The notes under the pieces are model-generated. The model did not search any database and was not told the DNA's origin. It was given only the letters and a program-made list of their open reading frames with translations. Below are positions 6,933 through 16,702 of a stretch of 64,000 bases of DNA, in pieces. This stretch comes from MGIIb-O3 sp046710875. GTDB lineage: Archaea > Thermoplasmatota > Poseidoniia > Poseidoniales > Thalassarchaeaceae. Both the position numbers and the translations under genes were made by a program. Location of the stretch: positions 10,203 through 74,202 of the forward strand of contig JBKEHQ010000002.1 in assembly GCA_046710875.1 (NCBI GenBank), read 5' to 3'. How positions within the stretch are numbered: the first letter of the stretch is position 1; each line of letters starts with the position of its first letter.

Positions 6933-8632
6933 GACAATGCCGAGTAATCAACATCAGCTTCTATGAAATCTATTTCTTCTACGTCCATTTGGGCAAGTTG
7001 TAATTTACCAGATAATTCATCATTTACCGCATGCCAATATGAGTAGGCTTCTATGACCCATATTCCAGATTCTCGTGTGCCATTTCCGCTACCTTTAACT
7101 CCTCCAAAGGGAAGATGGGCTTCGGCACCTGTTGTAGAATTATTTATGCCAGTCATTCCAGCCTTAATTCCCGTCTTGAATCTATATGCTTCTAATCTAT
7201 CATTAGTATATATTGCACTAGATAATCCATATGGAGATGCATTGGCTAGATGTAATGCGTGTTCGAAATCAGTTGCCTTCACCAAAGTAATTGCAGGTCC
7301 AAAAATTTCTTCATGAAAACATTCCATATCTTCAGTCACATTTGAGTAAACATGTGGCCACATGTAAACTCCTTCCTCTGGAGTTCCAAGGAAATTATCA
7401 GGTTTATTTTCTGTTGTGATCCTTCCATTACCCCATAATTTAGTAGCACCACTAGAGTCGCACATCTCTAATGCTTTAAGAAAATCAATTGCATATCTTT
7501 CAGATAACATTGGCCCATATAGTACTCCATCGTGCTCCATTGAATCTCCTATTGTAGTGGATCTTACTTTGTCCATAAATTTACTAACAAATTCGTCATA
7601 TATGTCCTCATGAATGATTAAATTACCTAGGCTTGTACATCTTTGCCCTGCAGTTCCAAAGCCGGCCCAATATGCGCCTTCAATCGCATTCTCAAGATCT
7701 GCACTTGGCATTATTACTAAGGGATTTTTGCCCCCCAATTCTAAACTAGCCGATACTAGATTCCTGCCACAAACTTCTCCAATCATTTTTCCTACCGAAG
7801 TACTTCCAGTGAAGCTAATTTTATTCACTAATCCCTCATCCACTGCATCAACAAGATACTGACCTGCTCCACTACCTTTGCCATGAACTAGATTAATTAC
7901 CCCATTTGGTAATCCAGCCTCATGCATAATTCTTGCAAGCATAAAAGAAAGAAGGGGCGCATCTTGTGGAGATTTCCAAACACACGTATTTCCACACATA
8001 ATTGCAGGTATCATTTTCCAAAATGGGACCGCTGCTGGGAAATTACACGCATTAATTATTCCACAAACTCCCAATGGCCGCCTATATGTAAATAATTCTT
8101 TATCGGGTAATTCTGAATTCACTGTTTGTCCATAAAGTCGGCGGCCTTCAGATTGAAAGAAGAGACATGTATCAATCGCTTCTTGCACTGAACCAGCACT
8201 TTCTTTCAACGTTTTTCCTATCTCTCTAGTCTCTAATCGTACTATGTCATCCTTATATTGCATCAATAATCTACCCATATTTCCAATTATTTGACCTCTA
8301 GTTGGGGCCGGAGTTGTTGACCAAGGTCCAAATGCTTCTGTTGCAGCACTGATTGCATCGTGCACATCTTCTTTTGAAGATAGAGGAAATTCTCCTAAGC
8401 AATCCTTTAATAATGCGGGATTAAAACTTTCAAATTTTTTCCCATCACTTGATTGTCTCAATTCACCATTGATTATATTGTACCCTCGGACCTTCGCCCT
8501 ACCATTTGGATTTTCACTTTCTATAATTTCAAAACCTGTCTCGAGAACATGAGTCATGTACCTGGGATGGACACGACTTTGATAATCCTGCTGAATACTT
8601 CTATTTGCAACTGAAATAAAATCAAAAGACAA
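6929..8632 (-). CDS. Aldehyde dehydrogenase (ALDH7/P6C-like)
   Basis: A 567-residue NAD(P)-dependent aldehyde dehydrogenase. Hallmarks are the Rossmann/cofactor block VCGIINACNFPAAVPFWKMIPA, FTGSTSVGK, the general base in LELGGKNPL, the catalytic Cys in GTAGQRCTS and EIFGPAITL. The FNPA start and the PFGGVKGSGNGTRESG end resemble the ALDH7 / piperideine-6-carboxylate (alpha-aminoadipic semialdehyde) group, pointing to lysine degradation, but substrate is not fixed by sequence reading alone. TTG 8632 gives a 25-residue extra N-terminus; ATG 8557 is a credible alternative and would begin near the family consensus. It diverges from cdc48 across about 60 bases. Confidence 0.85.
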   Translation of the reverse strand: MSFDFISVANRSIQQDYQSRVHPRYMTHVLETGFEIIESENPNGRAKVRGYNIINGELRQSSDGKKFESFNPALLKDCLGEFPLSSKEDVHDAISAATEAFGPWSTTPAPTRGQIIGNMGRLLMQYKDDIVRLETREIGKTLKESAGSVQEAIDTCLFFQSEGRRLYGQTVNSELPDKELFTYRRPLGVCGIINACNFPAAVPFWKMIPAIMCGNTCVWKSPQDAPLLSFMLARIMHEAGLPNGVINLVHGKGSGAGQYLVDAVDEGLVNKISFTGSTSVGKMIGEVCGRNLVSASLELGGKNPLVIMPSADLENAIEGAYWAGFGTAGQRCTSLGNLIIHEDIYDEFVSKFMDKVRSTTIGDSMEHDGVLYGPMLSERYAIDFLKALEMCDSSGATKLWGNGRITTENKPDNFLGTPEEGVYMWPHVYSNVTEDMECFHEEIFGPAITLVKATDFEHALHLANASPYGLSSAIYTNDRLEAYRFKTGIKAGMTGINNSTTGAEAHLPFGGVKGSGNGTRESGIWVIEAYSYWHAVNDELSGKLQLAQMDVEEIDFIEADVDYSALS

Positions 8633-8693
8633 TTTTTAGTTAGTAGGTTTAATTACCCCAAAGTTTCACAAGGCTTTGTTAGGGGTTATTGGA

Positions 8694-10916
8694 GTGGCGG
8701 CAGATACATCAGATTCTCTTACTTTGAGAGTAGCAAAAGCAATTCCGAGTGACGTAGGACATGGACGCGCAAGAGTCCCCTTTGATAATGACTTAAATCT
8801 TAAACCCGGAGATATCGTAAAAATATCTGGAGATCAAGATACGGCAGCTATAGTTTGGAGATGTAGGCCAGAAGATGCTAATTTAGGAGTTATTCGCATA
8901 GATGGAATAATTCGAAAAAATGCTGGTGTGAGTTTAGGTGATAGAGTTACTATTTCCAAAGTAGAAACTCAACCATGTACTAGATTAGTATTAAGTCCAG
9001 TAATGGCTAAACAACAAAAAGTAAGATTTGGACCTGGAATTGAGGGTTTTGCACGTAGAGGACTTAACAAAAGACCAGTTGTTGCAGGAGATAGGATTTT
9101 CATACCAGGTATGACCCTATTCGCCGAAGCTCTTCCTTTTGCAATTGTACAAACTAGTCCAAAAGGCATAGTTCAAGTTTTGCCAGATACCGAGATAATA
9201 ATCAAGGAAGAACCAGTAGGCCAAGAAGAACAGGAAATTATGCATTCCATTTCATATGAAGATATAGGAGGTATTGGACAACAATTACAAAATATTAGGG
9301 AAATGGTGGAATTGCCATTAAAACATCCTATTTTATTCCGTAGATTAGGCATAGATCCACCGAGAGGAGTTCTACTTCATGGCCCGCCAGGGACAGGCAA
9401 GACACTAATTGCGAAAGCAGTTGCATCAGAAACCAATGCACATTTCCAGTCAATAAATGGGCCAGAAATAATTTCAAAATATTATGGTGAAAGTGAAAAA
9501 CAACTCAGAGAAATTTTTGATGAAGCAGCTGCAAATTCCCCTGCTATCATTTTTATTGATGAATTAGATAGTATCGCTCCAAAAAGAGAGGACGTAAGCG
9601 GAGAAGTCGAACGAAGAGTTGTAGCGCAATTACTAACTCTGTTGGATGGAATGCAAACAAGGGACAATGTTGTTGTAATTGGAGCCACTAATCGCCGTGA
9701 TGCAATTGATCCCGCTTTAAGGCGTCCGGGTAGATTTGATAGAGAATTAGAAATAGGTGTCCCTGATAAGAATGGAAGGGCCGAAATACTCGCAATTCAT
9801 ACCAGAGATATGCCAATAAGTGATGATTTTAATGCTGAATGGATATTGGATAATACATATGGATTTGTAGGAGCAGATATCTCTGCATTAGTACGTGAGT
9901 CAGCAATGAAGGCATTACGTAGATATTTGCCAGAAATTAATTTGGATGAGGATGAGATACCACCAGAAGTTATTGAAAAAATGGAAGTTAAGATGGAAGA
10001 TTTCCATTTAGCGATTAAAGATATTGAACCTAGTGCACTCAGAGAAGTTTACGTCGAAGTTCCGCAAGTAAGTTGGGATCAAGTGGGAGGCTTAGAAGAA
10101 GTAAAAGAAAGACTCAAAGAAAGTATTGAATGGCCATTGAATAGGCCCGAGTCATTCGAACACTTTGGGATTAAACCTCCAAGAGGAATAATCCTTTTCG
10201 GGGCGCCCGGTACTGGAAAAACGTTGATTGCAAAGGCTATAGCAAATGAAGCAAGAGCCAACTTTATCACAATCAAAGGACCAGAATTAATTTCAAAATG
10301 GGTTGGAGAATCAGAAAAAGCCGTTAGAGAAGTTTTCAAAAAAGCCAAGCAGGCAAGTCCATCAATTATATTTTTAGATGAATTTGAAAGTATTGCTGGC
10401 ATGAGGAGAAACAACTCAGGAGATGGCTCAGACGCCATGAATCGAGTAGTAAATCAATTACTAAGTAGTATGGATGGAGTTGAATCAATGGAAGGAGTGA
10501 TTGTAGTTGCGGCTACTAATAGGCCAGAAATGATAGATCCTGCATTACTCCGTTCAGGCAGATTTGAAAGAGTTCTACACATACCTCCACCAGATAAAGA
10601 ATCAATAAAACAAATCTTGAAAATTCATACAGCAGATATGCCCTTAGGCAAATTCAATGTAGACGATTTTGCTCCAAGATTAGATAATTATACTGGTGCA
10701 GATATTGAAGCAATATGTAGAGAATCTGCTTTAATTGCTATGCGGGCCAATAAGAAAACTGTCTCAAAGAAATTCTTCGAACAAGCCATTGATAGAGTAA
10801 GGCCAACAATTACTCCTGAAATGATGGAATATTATGGTCGCATGGAAGCAACTCTGACTAGCGGCTTAGAGTCTGTCAAGAGGTCAAATAACTCTGCCGG
10901 CATGGAATCTGTTTGA
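8694..10916 (+). CDS. cdc48: CDC48/VCP-type AAA+ unfoldase
   Basis: A 740-residue two-ring AAA+ ATPase of the archaeal CDC48/VAT family, which uses ATP to extract and unfold proteins, commonly for the proteasome. An N-terminal double-psi-barrel (SLTLRVAKAIPSDVGHGRAR) and second N-domain precede D1, with Walker A GPPGTGKT (230-237) and Walker B IIFIDELDSI, and D2, with Walker A GAPGTGKT (503-510) and Walker B IIFLDEFESI, where the usual DELDS is DEFES. Arginine fingers RRPGRFD and RSGRFE are present. GTG 8694 is chosen because it follows AGGGG by 8 bases and matches the family start; TTG 8676 is possible. The C-terminus lacks a clear HbYX motif. Confidence 0.95.
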   Translation: MAADTSDSLTLRVAKAIPSDVGHGRARVPFDNDLNLKPGDIVKISGDQDTAAIVWRCRPEDANLGVIRIDGIIRKNAGVSLGDRVTISKVETQPCTRLVLSPVMAKQQKVRFGPGIEGFARRGLNKRPVVAGDRIFIPGMTLFAEALPFAIVQTSPKGIVQVLPDTEIIIKEEPVGQEEQEIMHSISYEDIGGIGQQLQNIREMVELPLKHPILFRRLGIDPPRGVLLHGPPGTGKTLIAKAVASETNAHFQSINGPEIISKYYGESEKQLREIFDEAAANSPAIIFIDELDSIAPKREDVSGEVERRVVAQLLTLLDGMQTRDNVVVIGATNRRDAIDPALRRPGRFDRELEIGVPDKNGRAEILAIHTRDMPISDDFNAEWILDNTYGFVGADISALVRESAMKALRRYLPEINLDEDEIPPEVIEKMEVKMEDFHLAIKDIEPSALREVYVEVPQVSWDQVGGLEEVKERLKESIEWPLNRPESFEHFGIKPPRGIILFGAPGTGKTLIAKAIANEARANFITIKGPELISKWVGESEKAVREVFKKAKQASPSIIFLDEFESIAGMRRNNSGDGSDAMNRVVNQLLSSMDGVESMEGVIVVAATNRPEMIDPALLRSGRFERVLHIPPPDKESIKQILKIHTADMPLGKFNVDDFAPRLDNYTGADIEAICRESALIAMRANKKTVSKKFFEQAIDRVRPTITPEMMEYYGRMEATLTSGLESVKRSNNSAGMESV

Positions 10917-10926
10917 GGTAAGAAAA

Positions 10927-11169
10927 TTGCCTACAACATTCAGTCTAGAGATATTACGAAAAAAAGTTGTTGATATCTCTGGGGATGTCTTGGGGACTCT
11001 TGCTGATTTTAGTATTGATGAGGCATCGGGCAATGTTGTTGATATTTTAGTAGCAGTAGAATCTAGCATTGAACTAAATATGCTACCCTGGGATACTGTT
11101 GATGGTCTACTTTCGATACCTATTGAAGAAATAGATAACATCGGATCAAAAGTTCAATTAAAGCGTTAA
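10927..11169 (+). CDS. PRC-barrel domain protein
   Basis: An 80-residue PRC-barrel domain: a strand pair VVDISGDVLGTLADFSID followed by GNVVDILVAVE, then LPWDTVDGLLSIPIEEIDNIGSKVQL. It starts at TTG 10927, preceded by GAGGT that overlaps the cdc48 TGA, so it is very probably translated from the cdc48 mRNA. Archaeal PRC-barrel proteins serve as small adaptors, and some in haloarchaea (CdpB) link SepF in FtsZ-based cell division; others bind RNA or photosynthetic centres in bacteria. Here the tight coupling to cdc48 is seen directly, while any adaptor or division role is inference. Confidence 0.82.
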   Translation: MPTTFSLEILRKKVVDISGDVLGTLADFSIDEASGNVVDILVAVESSIELNMLPWDTVDGLLSIPIEEIDNIGSKVQLKR

Positions 11170-11259
11170 TTTATGATGCGCCCTTGTTCATAACTTCACA
11201 ACGGTCTTAAGATGAACTTAATGCTCGTTGATTGATATAAAGTATCGGTGGTCTTGAAT

Positions 11260-12894
11260 ATGGTCGATTGGAAACGTATTTATAGACGAATTTCTTCTAA
11301 AAAATATCGTCGCAATGCCCTTGTTTTATCGTTTTGGGGGCTACTATTAACTTTGGTTTTATCAATTGCTTTTTCATATGTTGTCCCTGGCGAAACGCAA
11401 CAGTCAGCATACGGTAATGATTGGAATGATTTGGGCTCATTTAGGGGCGAATTAAATAATTTAGGAATATCTACTACTGCCTTAGTTTCAAGTCCTTTAT
11501 TGTTAAGTGAAGTTGAATATCCTGAAGAATCAATATTTATCATATCCGGCGTAGAAAGAGATACAATCTCATTACCTAGGTTCACTGGAGATGAGGATGT
11601 CATTCAATTTTCTGAAGGAGATGGTTACACTTCTTCTGAGATAATATCGATAGAAAATTTTGTCGAACGTGGTGGAACCGTTTTATTGATGGATGATTTT
11701 GGATATTCTAGTAATTTAGCTAGTAAATTCGGCCTTGAATATACCGGGCATAGCCTATATGACGGCGAGGCTTATGATCGAAATCTTGGCTATAATTTTG
11801 TATGGGTAAATACTACTTCAACTTACAATTTTACAACTACTCCTGGTTCTCAAAATTCTGTTAACCCCTGTATTAGAGATTTAGATAATGATGGATTTAT
11901 TGATTTATTAGATAATGATCCAATAAATCCCAATACTCAAAATGAAGTCATAAATCTAAAGAACGTAGGATTATGTGCTCATAGGTTTGATAGAGATACT
12001 GGGGAATGGGATTTTTCAGAAAATTATAATTTATTGACTAATGGACTATCAGCATTTGAAAAAACCTCGGCATATAATCCATCTGAACATCGTTACGTAA
12101 TTGCTAAGACAACTCTAGATTCTTGGTTAGACAATAATGATGATGGGAATTATACCATAGGCGGGTATGAGGCACTCGGAATCCAAGGAGATGAACAAGG
12201 GCCTTTTCCAGTTTATGTAAGGTATTGTGACAGTATTCTTTGTAGGTCGGCAGACTCTGGAAGAGTTCACTTTGTATCAGATGGTTCAATGTTAATAAAT
12301 TCCCTTTATGATCCAGAATATGATGAAGAATATTCTGGATTAATTCCTTCTAATGATAATCGTAAATGGGCCCTTGATATAATTGCTGAATCATTATTAA
12401 TTGGAAATTCAGGTACCAATGTAAGTTCTAATGCTTTGGTCATATTTGATGAGAGCAGGCACCAACAACCAACTATCTTTGGAGATATGTATAATTTAAT
12501 TTATTATTTGTTAATTTATTTTACTAATGATTGGATGGCAATGGTAATATTATTTATGATTTTATTCATATCATTGGAGGCGATAATAATTAGGAAAGAA
12601 GACCCTGAAGATTGGCGACATATATTTAGAATTATTTATTATGGGTTCGGCGATGCAAATAGGTATGAGTATTATCAAAAATCAGATAAAATAAGGCAAG
12701 TTTTGTTGACTAGAGTTCGGAACTTAAATACCCTTTCTAGGGAGGATTTTGATGCTTTACCGGCAGTTGAATTACAAAAGATGGTCCAAGATCCTGTATT
12801 AATTAGATTCATATTTGAAGATAGGAAATATAGGCCGGATGAACTAGTTGGAGTTGTTAAAAGAATCAAAGATTGGGGAAACGTAAATACATAG
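11260..12894 (+). CDS. Membrane protein, DUF4350-like, with TSP3-type motif
   Basis: About 544 residues from ATG 11260 (GTG 11248 is an upstream alternative). A basic N-terminus leads into one membrane helix (about 24-44), a large extracytoplasmic part, a second helix (MAMVILFMILFISLEAIII) and a cytoplasmic tail of about 105 residues. The early external part, with ALVSSPLLL and VERGGTVLLMDDFG, resembles the DUF4350 glutamine-amidotransferase-like fold found beside DUF58 proteins. An unusual insert CIRDLDNDGFIDLLDNDPINPN is a thrombospondin type-3 calcium motif. It is the first gene of a three-gene operon, 10 bases before the DUF58 gene. Confidence 0.7.
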   Translation: MVDWKRIYRRISSKKYRRNALVLSFWGLLLTLVLSIAFSYVVPGETQQSAYGNDWNDLGSFRGELNNLGISTTALVSSPLLLSEVEYPEESIFIISGVERDTISLPRFTGDEDVIQFSEGDGYTSSEIISIENFVERGGTVLLMDDFGYSSNLASKFGLEYTGHSLYDGEAYDRNLGYNFVWVNTTSTYNFTTTPGSQNSVNPCIRDLDNDGFIDLLDNDPINPNTQNEVINLKNVGLCAHRFDRDTGEWDFSENYNLLTNGLSAFEKTSAYNPSEHRYVIAKTTLDSWLDNNDDGNYTIGGYEALGIQGDEQGPFPVYVRYCDSILCRSADSGRVHFVSDGSMLINSLYDPEYDEEYSGLIPSNDNRKWALDIIAESLLIGNSGTNVSSNALVIFDESRHQQPTIFGDMYNLIYYLLIYFTNDWMAMVILFMILFISLEAIIIRKEDPEDWRHIFRIIYYGFGDANRYEYYQKSDKIRQVLLTRVRNLNTLSREDFDALPAVELQKMVQDPVLIRFIFEDRKYRPDELVGVVKRIKDWGNVNT

Positions 12895-12904
12895 GTGAGG
12901 TAAA

Positions 12905-14158
12905 ATGTGGACACGTAAAGGAACAATTATACTTGCTAGTGGGATTAGCCTAATCTTAATTGGAATGATGATTTCGAATTTTCAATTTATAATAATTGGT
13001 TTAACTTTTATTGCATTTTTATCTATAAATGGATGGGTAGATGGTTATGCTGATTTGGAAATAACACGTGAATTATCTGCATATAATGTTTACAAAGGAG
13101 ATAAAATAATGGTTGATCTTACAATTTCTAATAAATCTTACAGGCGAACACAACAGATAGAAATTTTTGATAATGTTCCCCATGAAATGAAATTGCATCA
13201 CGGTATAAATCAAATGCGAATGAATTTAGGCCCTGGTCAAAGTACAAAAATAAGTTATTATGTAAGATGCCCATTACGTGGATATTACACAATAGGGCCA
13301 GTATCAGTACGTTATAGAAATTTTTTCAATCTATTTGTTAATGAATCTCAAATAGATTCACGATCAGATATCACTGTTTTTCCACAGGTTAGAGATATTG
13401 AAGAGGCATTATTAAAATCAGATGTTCCAAATATGTATACGGGTGCAACAACATTGAAAACTCCAGGGCCCGGAATGGAGTTTTATTCCCTTAGAGAATA
13501 TATTCCTGGTGATTCGTTTCGTTCAATTAATTGGAAAGCATTTGCAAGAACAGGTGAGTTGATGGTTAATGAAAAGACAAGGGATGCAGTTACCGATGTT
13601 TTCATAATTCTTGATACAAGAGATGTCTCTAGGATCGGTACAGTTTTGAAAAATTCTTTGGAAATGGGATCAGTTGCAGCCGCATCCGTTTCCAGTCATT
13701 TCTTGAAAAGAAGAGATTCGGTAGCACTAGTAACATACGGCGATAAGATGGAATATCTTGGGCCAGAAACTGGAGATAAACAGAATTTCAAAGTTTTGAG
13801 CAACCTTGCATCTGTTACATCTTCTGGTACAATGCCTCTACAAGCAGTTACTAATGCAATTATTTCCCGTATAAGTCGTGGTTCACCAATATTCATAATC
13901 AGTAGCCTCGAAGGAGACGGAACTACATTACCTGCAATTCGAAGTTTAGCCGGCAGAGGTCATGAAGTTGTTGTATTATCTCCAAGCAGTATCGATTTAG
14001 AGAGATTAGTTAGTAGAATACCTCGTCTTTCATATGAAGTTTTAAAATTAGAAAGACAAAATAGACTAACAGCAATTTCAGGTTATGGGGCCAAGGTTAT
14101 TGATTGGATGCCAGATATTGAATTAGCCCAAGCTCTTATGCAAGTCAAAAGTTCTTAG
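12905..14158 (+). CDS. DUF58 (von Willebrand A-like) membrane protein
   Basis: A 417-residue DUF58 protein: two N-terminal hydrophobic helices (GTIILASGISLILIGMMI and a following FIIIGLTFIAFLS), an immunoglobulin-like region, the signature GPGMEFYSLREYIPGD...INWKAFARTGEL, and a vWA-like domain with VFIILDTRD and the later FIISSLEGD. ATG 12905 is preceded by GGTGAGG. DUF58 proteins usually work with a MoxR AAA+ ATPase and a transglutaminase-like protein in assembling or maturing envelope or metal-dependent complexes. Here the partners are a DUF4350-like gene upstream and a polytopic membrane gene downstream; no MoxR gene is in the window. Confidence 0.87.
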   Translation: MWTRKGTIILASGISLILIGMMISNFQFIIIGLTFIAFLSINGWVDGYADLEITRELSAYNVYKGDKIMVDLTISNKSYRRTQQIEIFDNVPHEMKLHHGINQMRMNLGPGQSTKISYYVRCPLRGYYTIGPVSVRYRNFFNLFVNESQIDSRSDITVFPQVRDIEEALLKSDVPNMYTGATTLKTPGPGMEFYSLREYIPGDSFRSINWKAFARTGELMVNEKTRDAVTDVFIILDTRDVSRIGTVLKNSLEMGSVAAASVSSHFLKRRDSVALVTYGDKMEYLGPETGDKQNFKVLSNLASVTSSGTMPLQAVTNAIISRISRGSPIFIISSLEGDGTTLPAIRSLAGRGHEVVVLSPSSIDLERLVSRIPRLSYEVLKLERQNRLTAISGYGAKVIDWMPDIELAQALMQVKSS

Positions 14159-14176
14159 AAAATAGGGGAGTTAGGC

Positions 14177-15355
14177 ATGGATATAGTTGAAAAACATAAA
14201 TCAAATGAAACTTTACATATTCCTGAACTAAGGAAAAAATGGCAAATCTTGACTTTTCAAATCATATCAACATTTTCACTCCTTGTCATAATGTTCCGAA
14301 TGAATGGGATATATGGATCTTGCACAGATGAATTTATTCTTGCTGCCGAAGGATCACAATATTGGTGCCCTGCATATGAGCATACTAGGGGATTAATATG
14401 GTTAAGTAATAGTAATAATTTGCTTATACCCAATTTTCTTTTAGGCATCGGTCAGACTGGAATCTCGTCATTTTCAGGGCCTCTGATACTTTGTATATTA
14501 GCAACTTTTGGTAGGTCTTATTTATTATCAAAAAGTGATAAGATACAAAATGACATAAAGAAAATCACTGGCATAATTTTGGCAACATGGATATTACTGC
14601 CTTTCTTACTCTCATGGTTCTATTCAATGGCATTTAATGGCATTGAATTGCCCTTCAAACATTATGGCTCATTATTGACTCCCTTATCTTTTATGTTTGA
14701 ATTAATATTCTTGGGAGTAGTATTTGCTCCTATTATGGCAGGAATGATGGGAATCTGGGGATTATCTAGAAAATTAATAACTTGGGCAATGGGTTATTTT
14801 TTATTAGTAATTGGAGTTCACGCATTACTAACTTTTGAAGATATTTCAGGGGCTTTTGATTTAGGATTACAATCCTTACCTTCTCAAATTGGTGAATCTA
14901 CTATGCTTGGGGGGCTCATATCTCCACTTGCCTATGATCTTCTGGAGATTTCAATCTTATTACTGATATTTCTCGAATCAGGATTAGCCGCAATTACGCA
15001 TCTTGAATATGCCATGTCTCTTCCAGAAGGTTCTAAAAAAGATATAGAATATATCAAACAATTTAATAATGTTATAAATTCTCATTTAATTCATTTCTTT
15101 GTAATCATATTCCTAGTTGCATTTACTACTGCCCTCGCTCTTGAATTTGATGATTTACTAGTGTCCTTTGTAGGTTTTATGCAAGGAACGCAATGGTCAG
15201 GACAAGTCAAAGAATCGCTGGAGTTACAGATGACATATGGAAAAGTAATTTCTGCAAGTCTTTTCATGTTAGTCATCTCAGGAATGAGGTATGTAGTTCC
15301 ATGGCAAAGAATAATTGGCATTATAGAATCCAATTTAAACAATCTACGTTCTTAA
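14177..15355 (+). CDS. Polytopic membrane protein of the DUF58 operon
   Basis: A 392-residue integral membrane protein with roughly eight hydrophobic helices, including ILTFQIISTFSLLVIMF, SGPLILCILATFG, GIILATWILLPFLLSWF, FMFELIFLGVVFAPIMAGMMG and LIHFFVIIFLVAFTTALAL. The first external loop holds two cysteines (SCTDEF, QYWCPAYEH) that could form a disulfide. It follows the DUF58 gene by 18 bases with GGGGAG before the ATG, so it is probably the third member of the operon. I do not recognise the family. It ends one base before the convergent small membrane gene. Confidence 0.7.
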   Translation: MDIVEKHKSNETLHIPELRKKWQILTFQIISTFSLLVIMFRMNGIYGSCTDEFILAAEGSQYWCPAYEHTRGLIWLSNSNNLLIPNFLLGIGQTGISSFSGPLILCILATFGRSYLLSKSDKIQNDIKKITGIILATWILLPFLLSWFYSMAFNGIELPFKHYGSLLTPLSFMFELIFLGVVFAPIMAGMMGIWGLSRKLITWAMGYFLLVIGVHALLTFEDISGAFDLGLQSLPSQIGESTMLGGLISPLAYDLLEISILLLIFLESGLAAITHLEYAMSLPEGSKKDIEYIKQFNNVINSHLIHFFVIIFLVAFTTALALEFDDLLVSFVGFMQGTQWSGQVKESLELQMTYGKVISASLFMLVISGMRYVVPWQRIIGIIESNLNNLRS

Positions 15356-15356
15356 T

Positions 15357-15608
15357 TTATTTAAAAATAAAATAGTTAATAATTCTCAATGAGATGAAAT
15401 TACCAATTAGTGGAGAGATTAAAATTAAGACTGATAATGATATTAAATTTGAATATGCTCCTGTATAATTTTGAATTAATTCTGAAAAATATGGAGAAAT
15501 TAAATAGGATAAATAAAGTGTAAAAATGAGACATATTCTATCTATCCAAGGTGTAGATAATTTTCCAACTTTTTCCATCCTTAAAGGTAATGACTCTACA
15601 TCCTCCAT
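15357..15608 (-). CDS. Small two-helix membrane protein, 83 aa
   Basis: From ATG 15608: an acidic start (MEDVESLPLRMEKVGKL), then two hydrophobic helices, about residues 23-42 (IDRICLIFTLYLSYLISPYF) and 54-77 (LISLSVLILISPLIGNFISLRI), and a short C-terminus. It is convergent with, and one base from, the DUF58-operon membrane gene and divergent from ncsA. No family is recognised. The complete two-helix pattern and the neat packing between neighbours support a real gene, though it could be a chance open frame in AT-rich DNA. Confidence 0.5.
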   Translation of the reverse strand: MEDVESLPLRMEKVGKLSTPWIDRICLIFTLYLSYLISPYFSELIQNYTGAYSNLISLSVLILISPLIGNFISLRIINYFIFK

Positions 15609-15703
15609 GCTTGTCTGAAGATATTTCTAGTCATCAATCCATCGCTAAAATTTTAGTATCCATTAATGAATGGCTTCAATAGAAAAACCTTCGAGCATCC
15701 CAT

Positions 15704-16702
15704 ATGTGTGCTGGCATCTCAGTTGAGAGATGTAGTAAATGTCCTTCACAATCAATACTTTATCAAGTATACAGTGGCCAACATCTATGTGGTAAATGCC
15801 TAAGTGATTCAGTTCGAAAAAAGACTTCTAGGGAACTAAGAAAGCAACTAATATTGCCTAAAAATGCCCGCCATGATGATGGAACGCCATTTAGGCTTCT
15901 TGTAGCAATTTCTGGAGGTAAAGACTCAGCAGTCTTACTTTCAACAATAGTGGATATAATCGGCAAAAGGAGAGATGTTGAGATAATTGCAGGTTGCGTG
16001 GATGAAGGAATAGATGGTTACCGCAAACCTTCCATGGAATGCGCCATAGAATTATCAAAAACTCTTGGAATAAAATTTGTTTCTATTAGTTATTCGGAAT
16101 TGGGGTATGAAGAAATGGATACTGTAGTATCTAAGATGCCGAGAATGAGTGAATTGCATGATGATGCTAAGGGGATGATGCCATGTTCGTTCTGTGGAGT
16201 ATTTAGAAGACAAGGATTGAATGCATTAGCACGTAAAACAAATGCAGATATTATGGCATTAGGGCACAATTTAGATGATATGGCACAATCTATATTGATG
16301 AATCTCCAGAAAGGAGACATAGAAAGATCAGTTAGATTAGCCCCTCATACAGATTCTCCTTTAGAAGGTCTTACTCCCAGAATTGTTCCTTTAAGATGGA
16401 TACCAGAACAAGAGATACACGCACATGCAGTAGTATCTAAGTTACCCTTTTTCCATGGTGATTGCCCTCATGCACCCGGTGCAATGAGGCAATTAAGCCG
16501 TGATATAGTTGCATCATTAGAGGAACAAACACCTGGTGCCAGACATGGATTATTACATTCTTTGGAGGAAATTCGACGCCTCTATAAAAATAGTAATGAT
16601 GTAGTAATTTCCAAAGCTAAAAAATGTTCAATTTGTAATGAAGTAACAAGTCGTGAAATTTGTCAAGCCTGCACAATGAAAAAATGGTTATCTGAAGCTT
16701 AA
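15704..16702 (+). CDS. ncsA: tRNA 2-thiolation protein (NcsA/Ctu1-like)
   Basis: A 332-residue PP-loop ATP pyrophosphatase of the TtcA/Ctu1 family, which adenylates the wobble uridine C2 and inserts sulfur to make 2-thiouridine in Lys, Glu and Gln tRNAs. Visible are the PP-loop SGGKDS (70-75), PCSFCGVFRRQGLN carrying two of the catalytic-cluster cysteines, GHNLDDMAQS, and paired zinc knuckles at both ends: CSKCPS and CGKCLS near the N-terminus, CSICNE and CQACTM near the C-terminus. These are hallmarks of the archaeal NcsA/TtuA group. It converges with pyrI with no gap between the genes. Confidence 0.9.
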   Translation: MCAGISVERCSKCPSQSILYQVYSGQHLCGKCLSDSVRKKTSRELRKQLILPKNARHDDGTPFRLLVAISGGKDSAVLLSTIVDIIGKRRDVEIIAGCVDEGIDGYRKPSMECAIELSKTLGIKFVSISYSELGYEEMDTVVSKMPRMSELHDDAKGMMPCSFCGVFRRQGLNALARKTNADIMALGHNLDDMAQSILMNLQKGDIERSVRLAPHTDSPLEGLTPRIVPLRWIPEQEIHAHAVVSKLPFFHGDCPHAPGAMRQLSRDIVASLEEQTPGARHGLLHSLEEIRRLYKNSNDVVISKAKKCSICNEVTSREICQACTMKKWLSEA

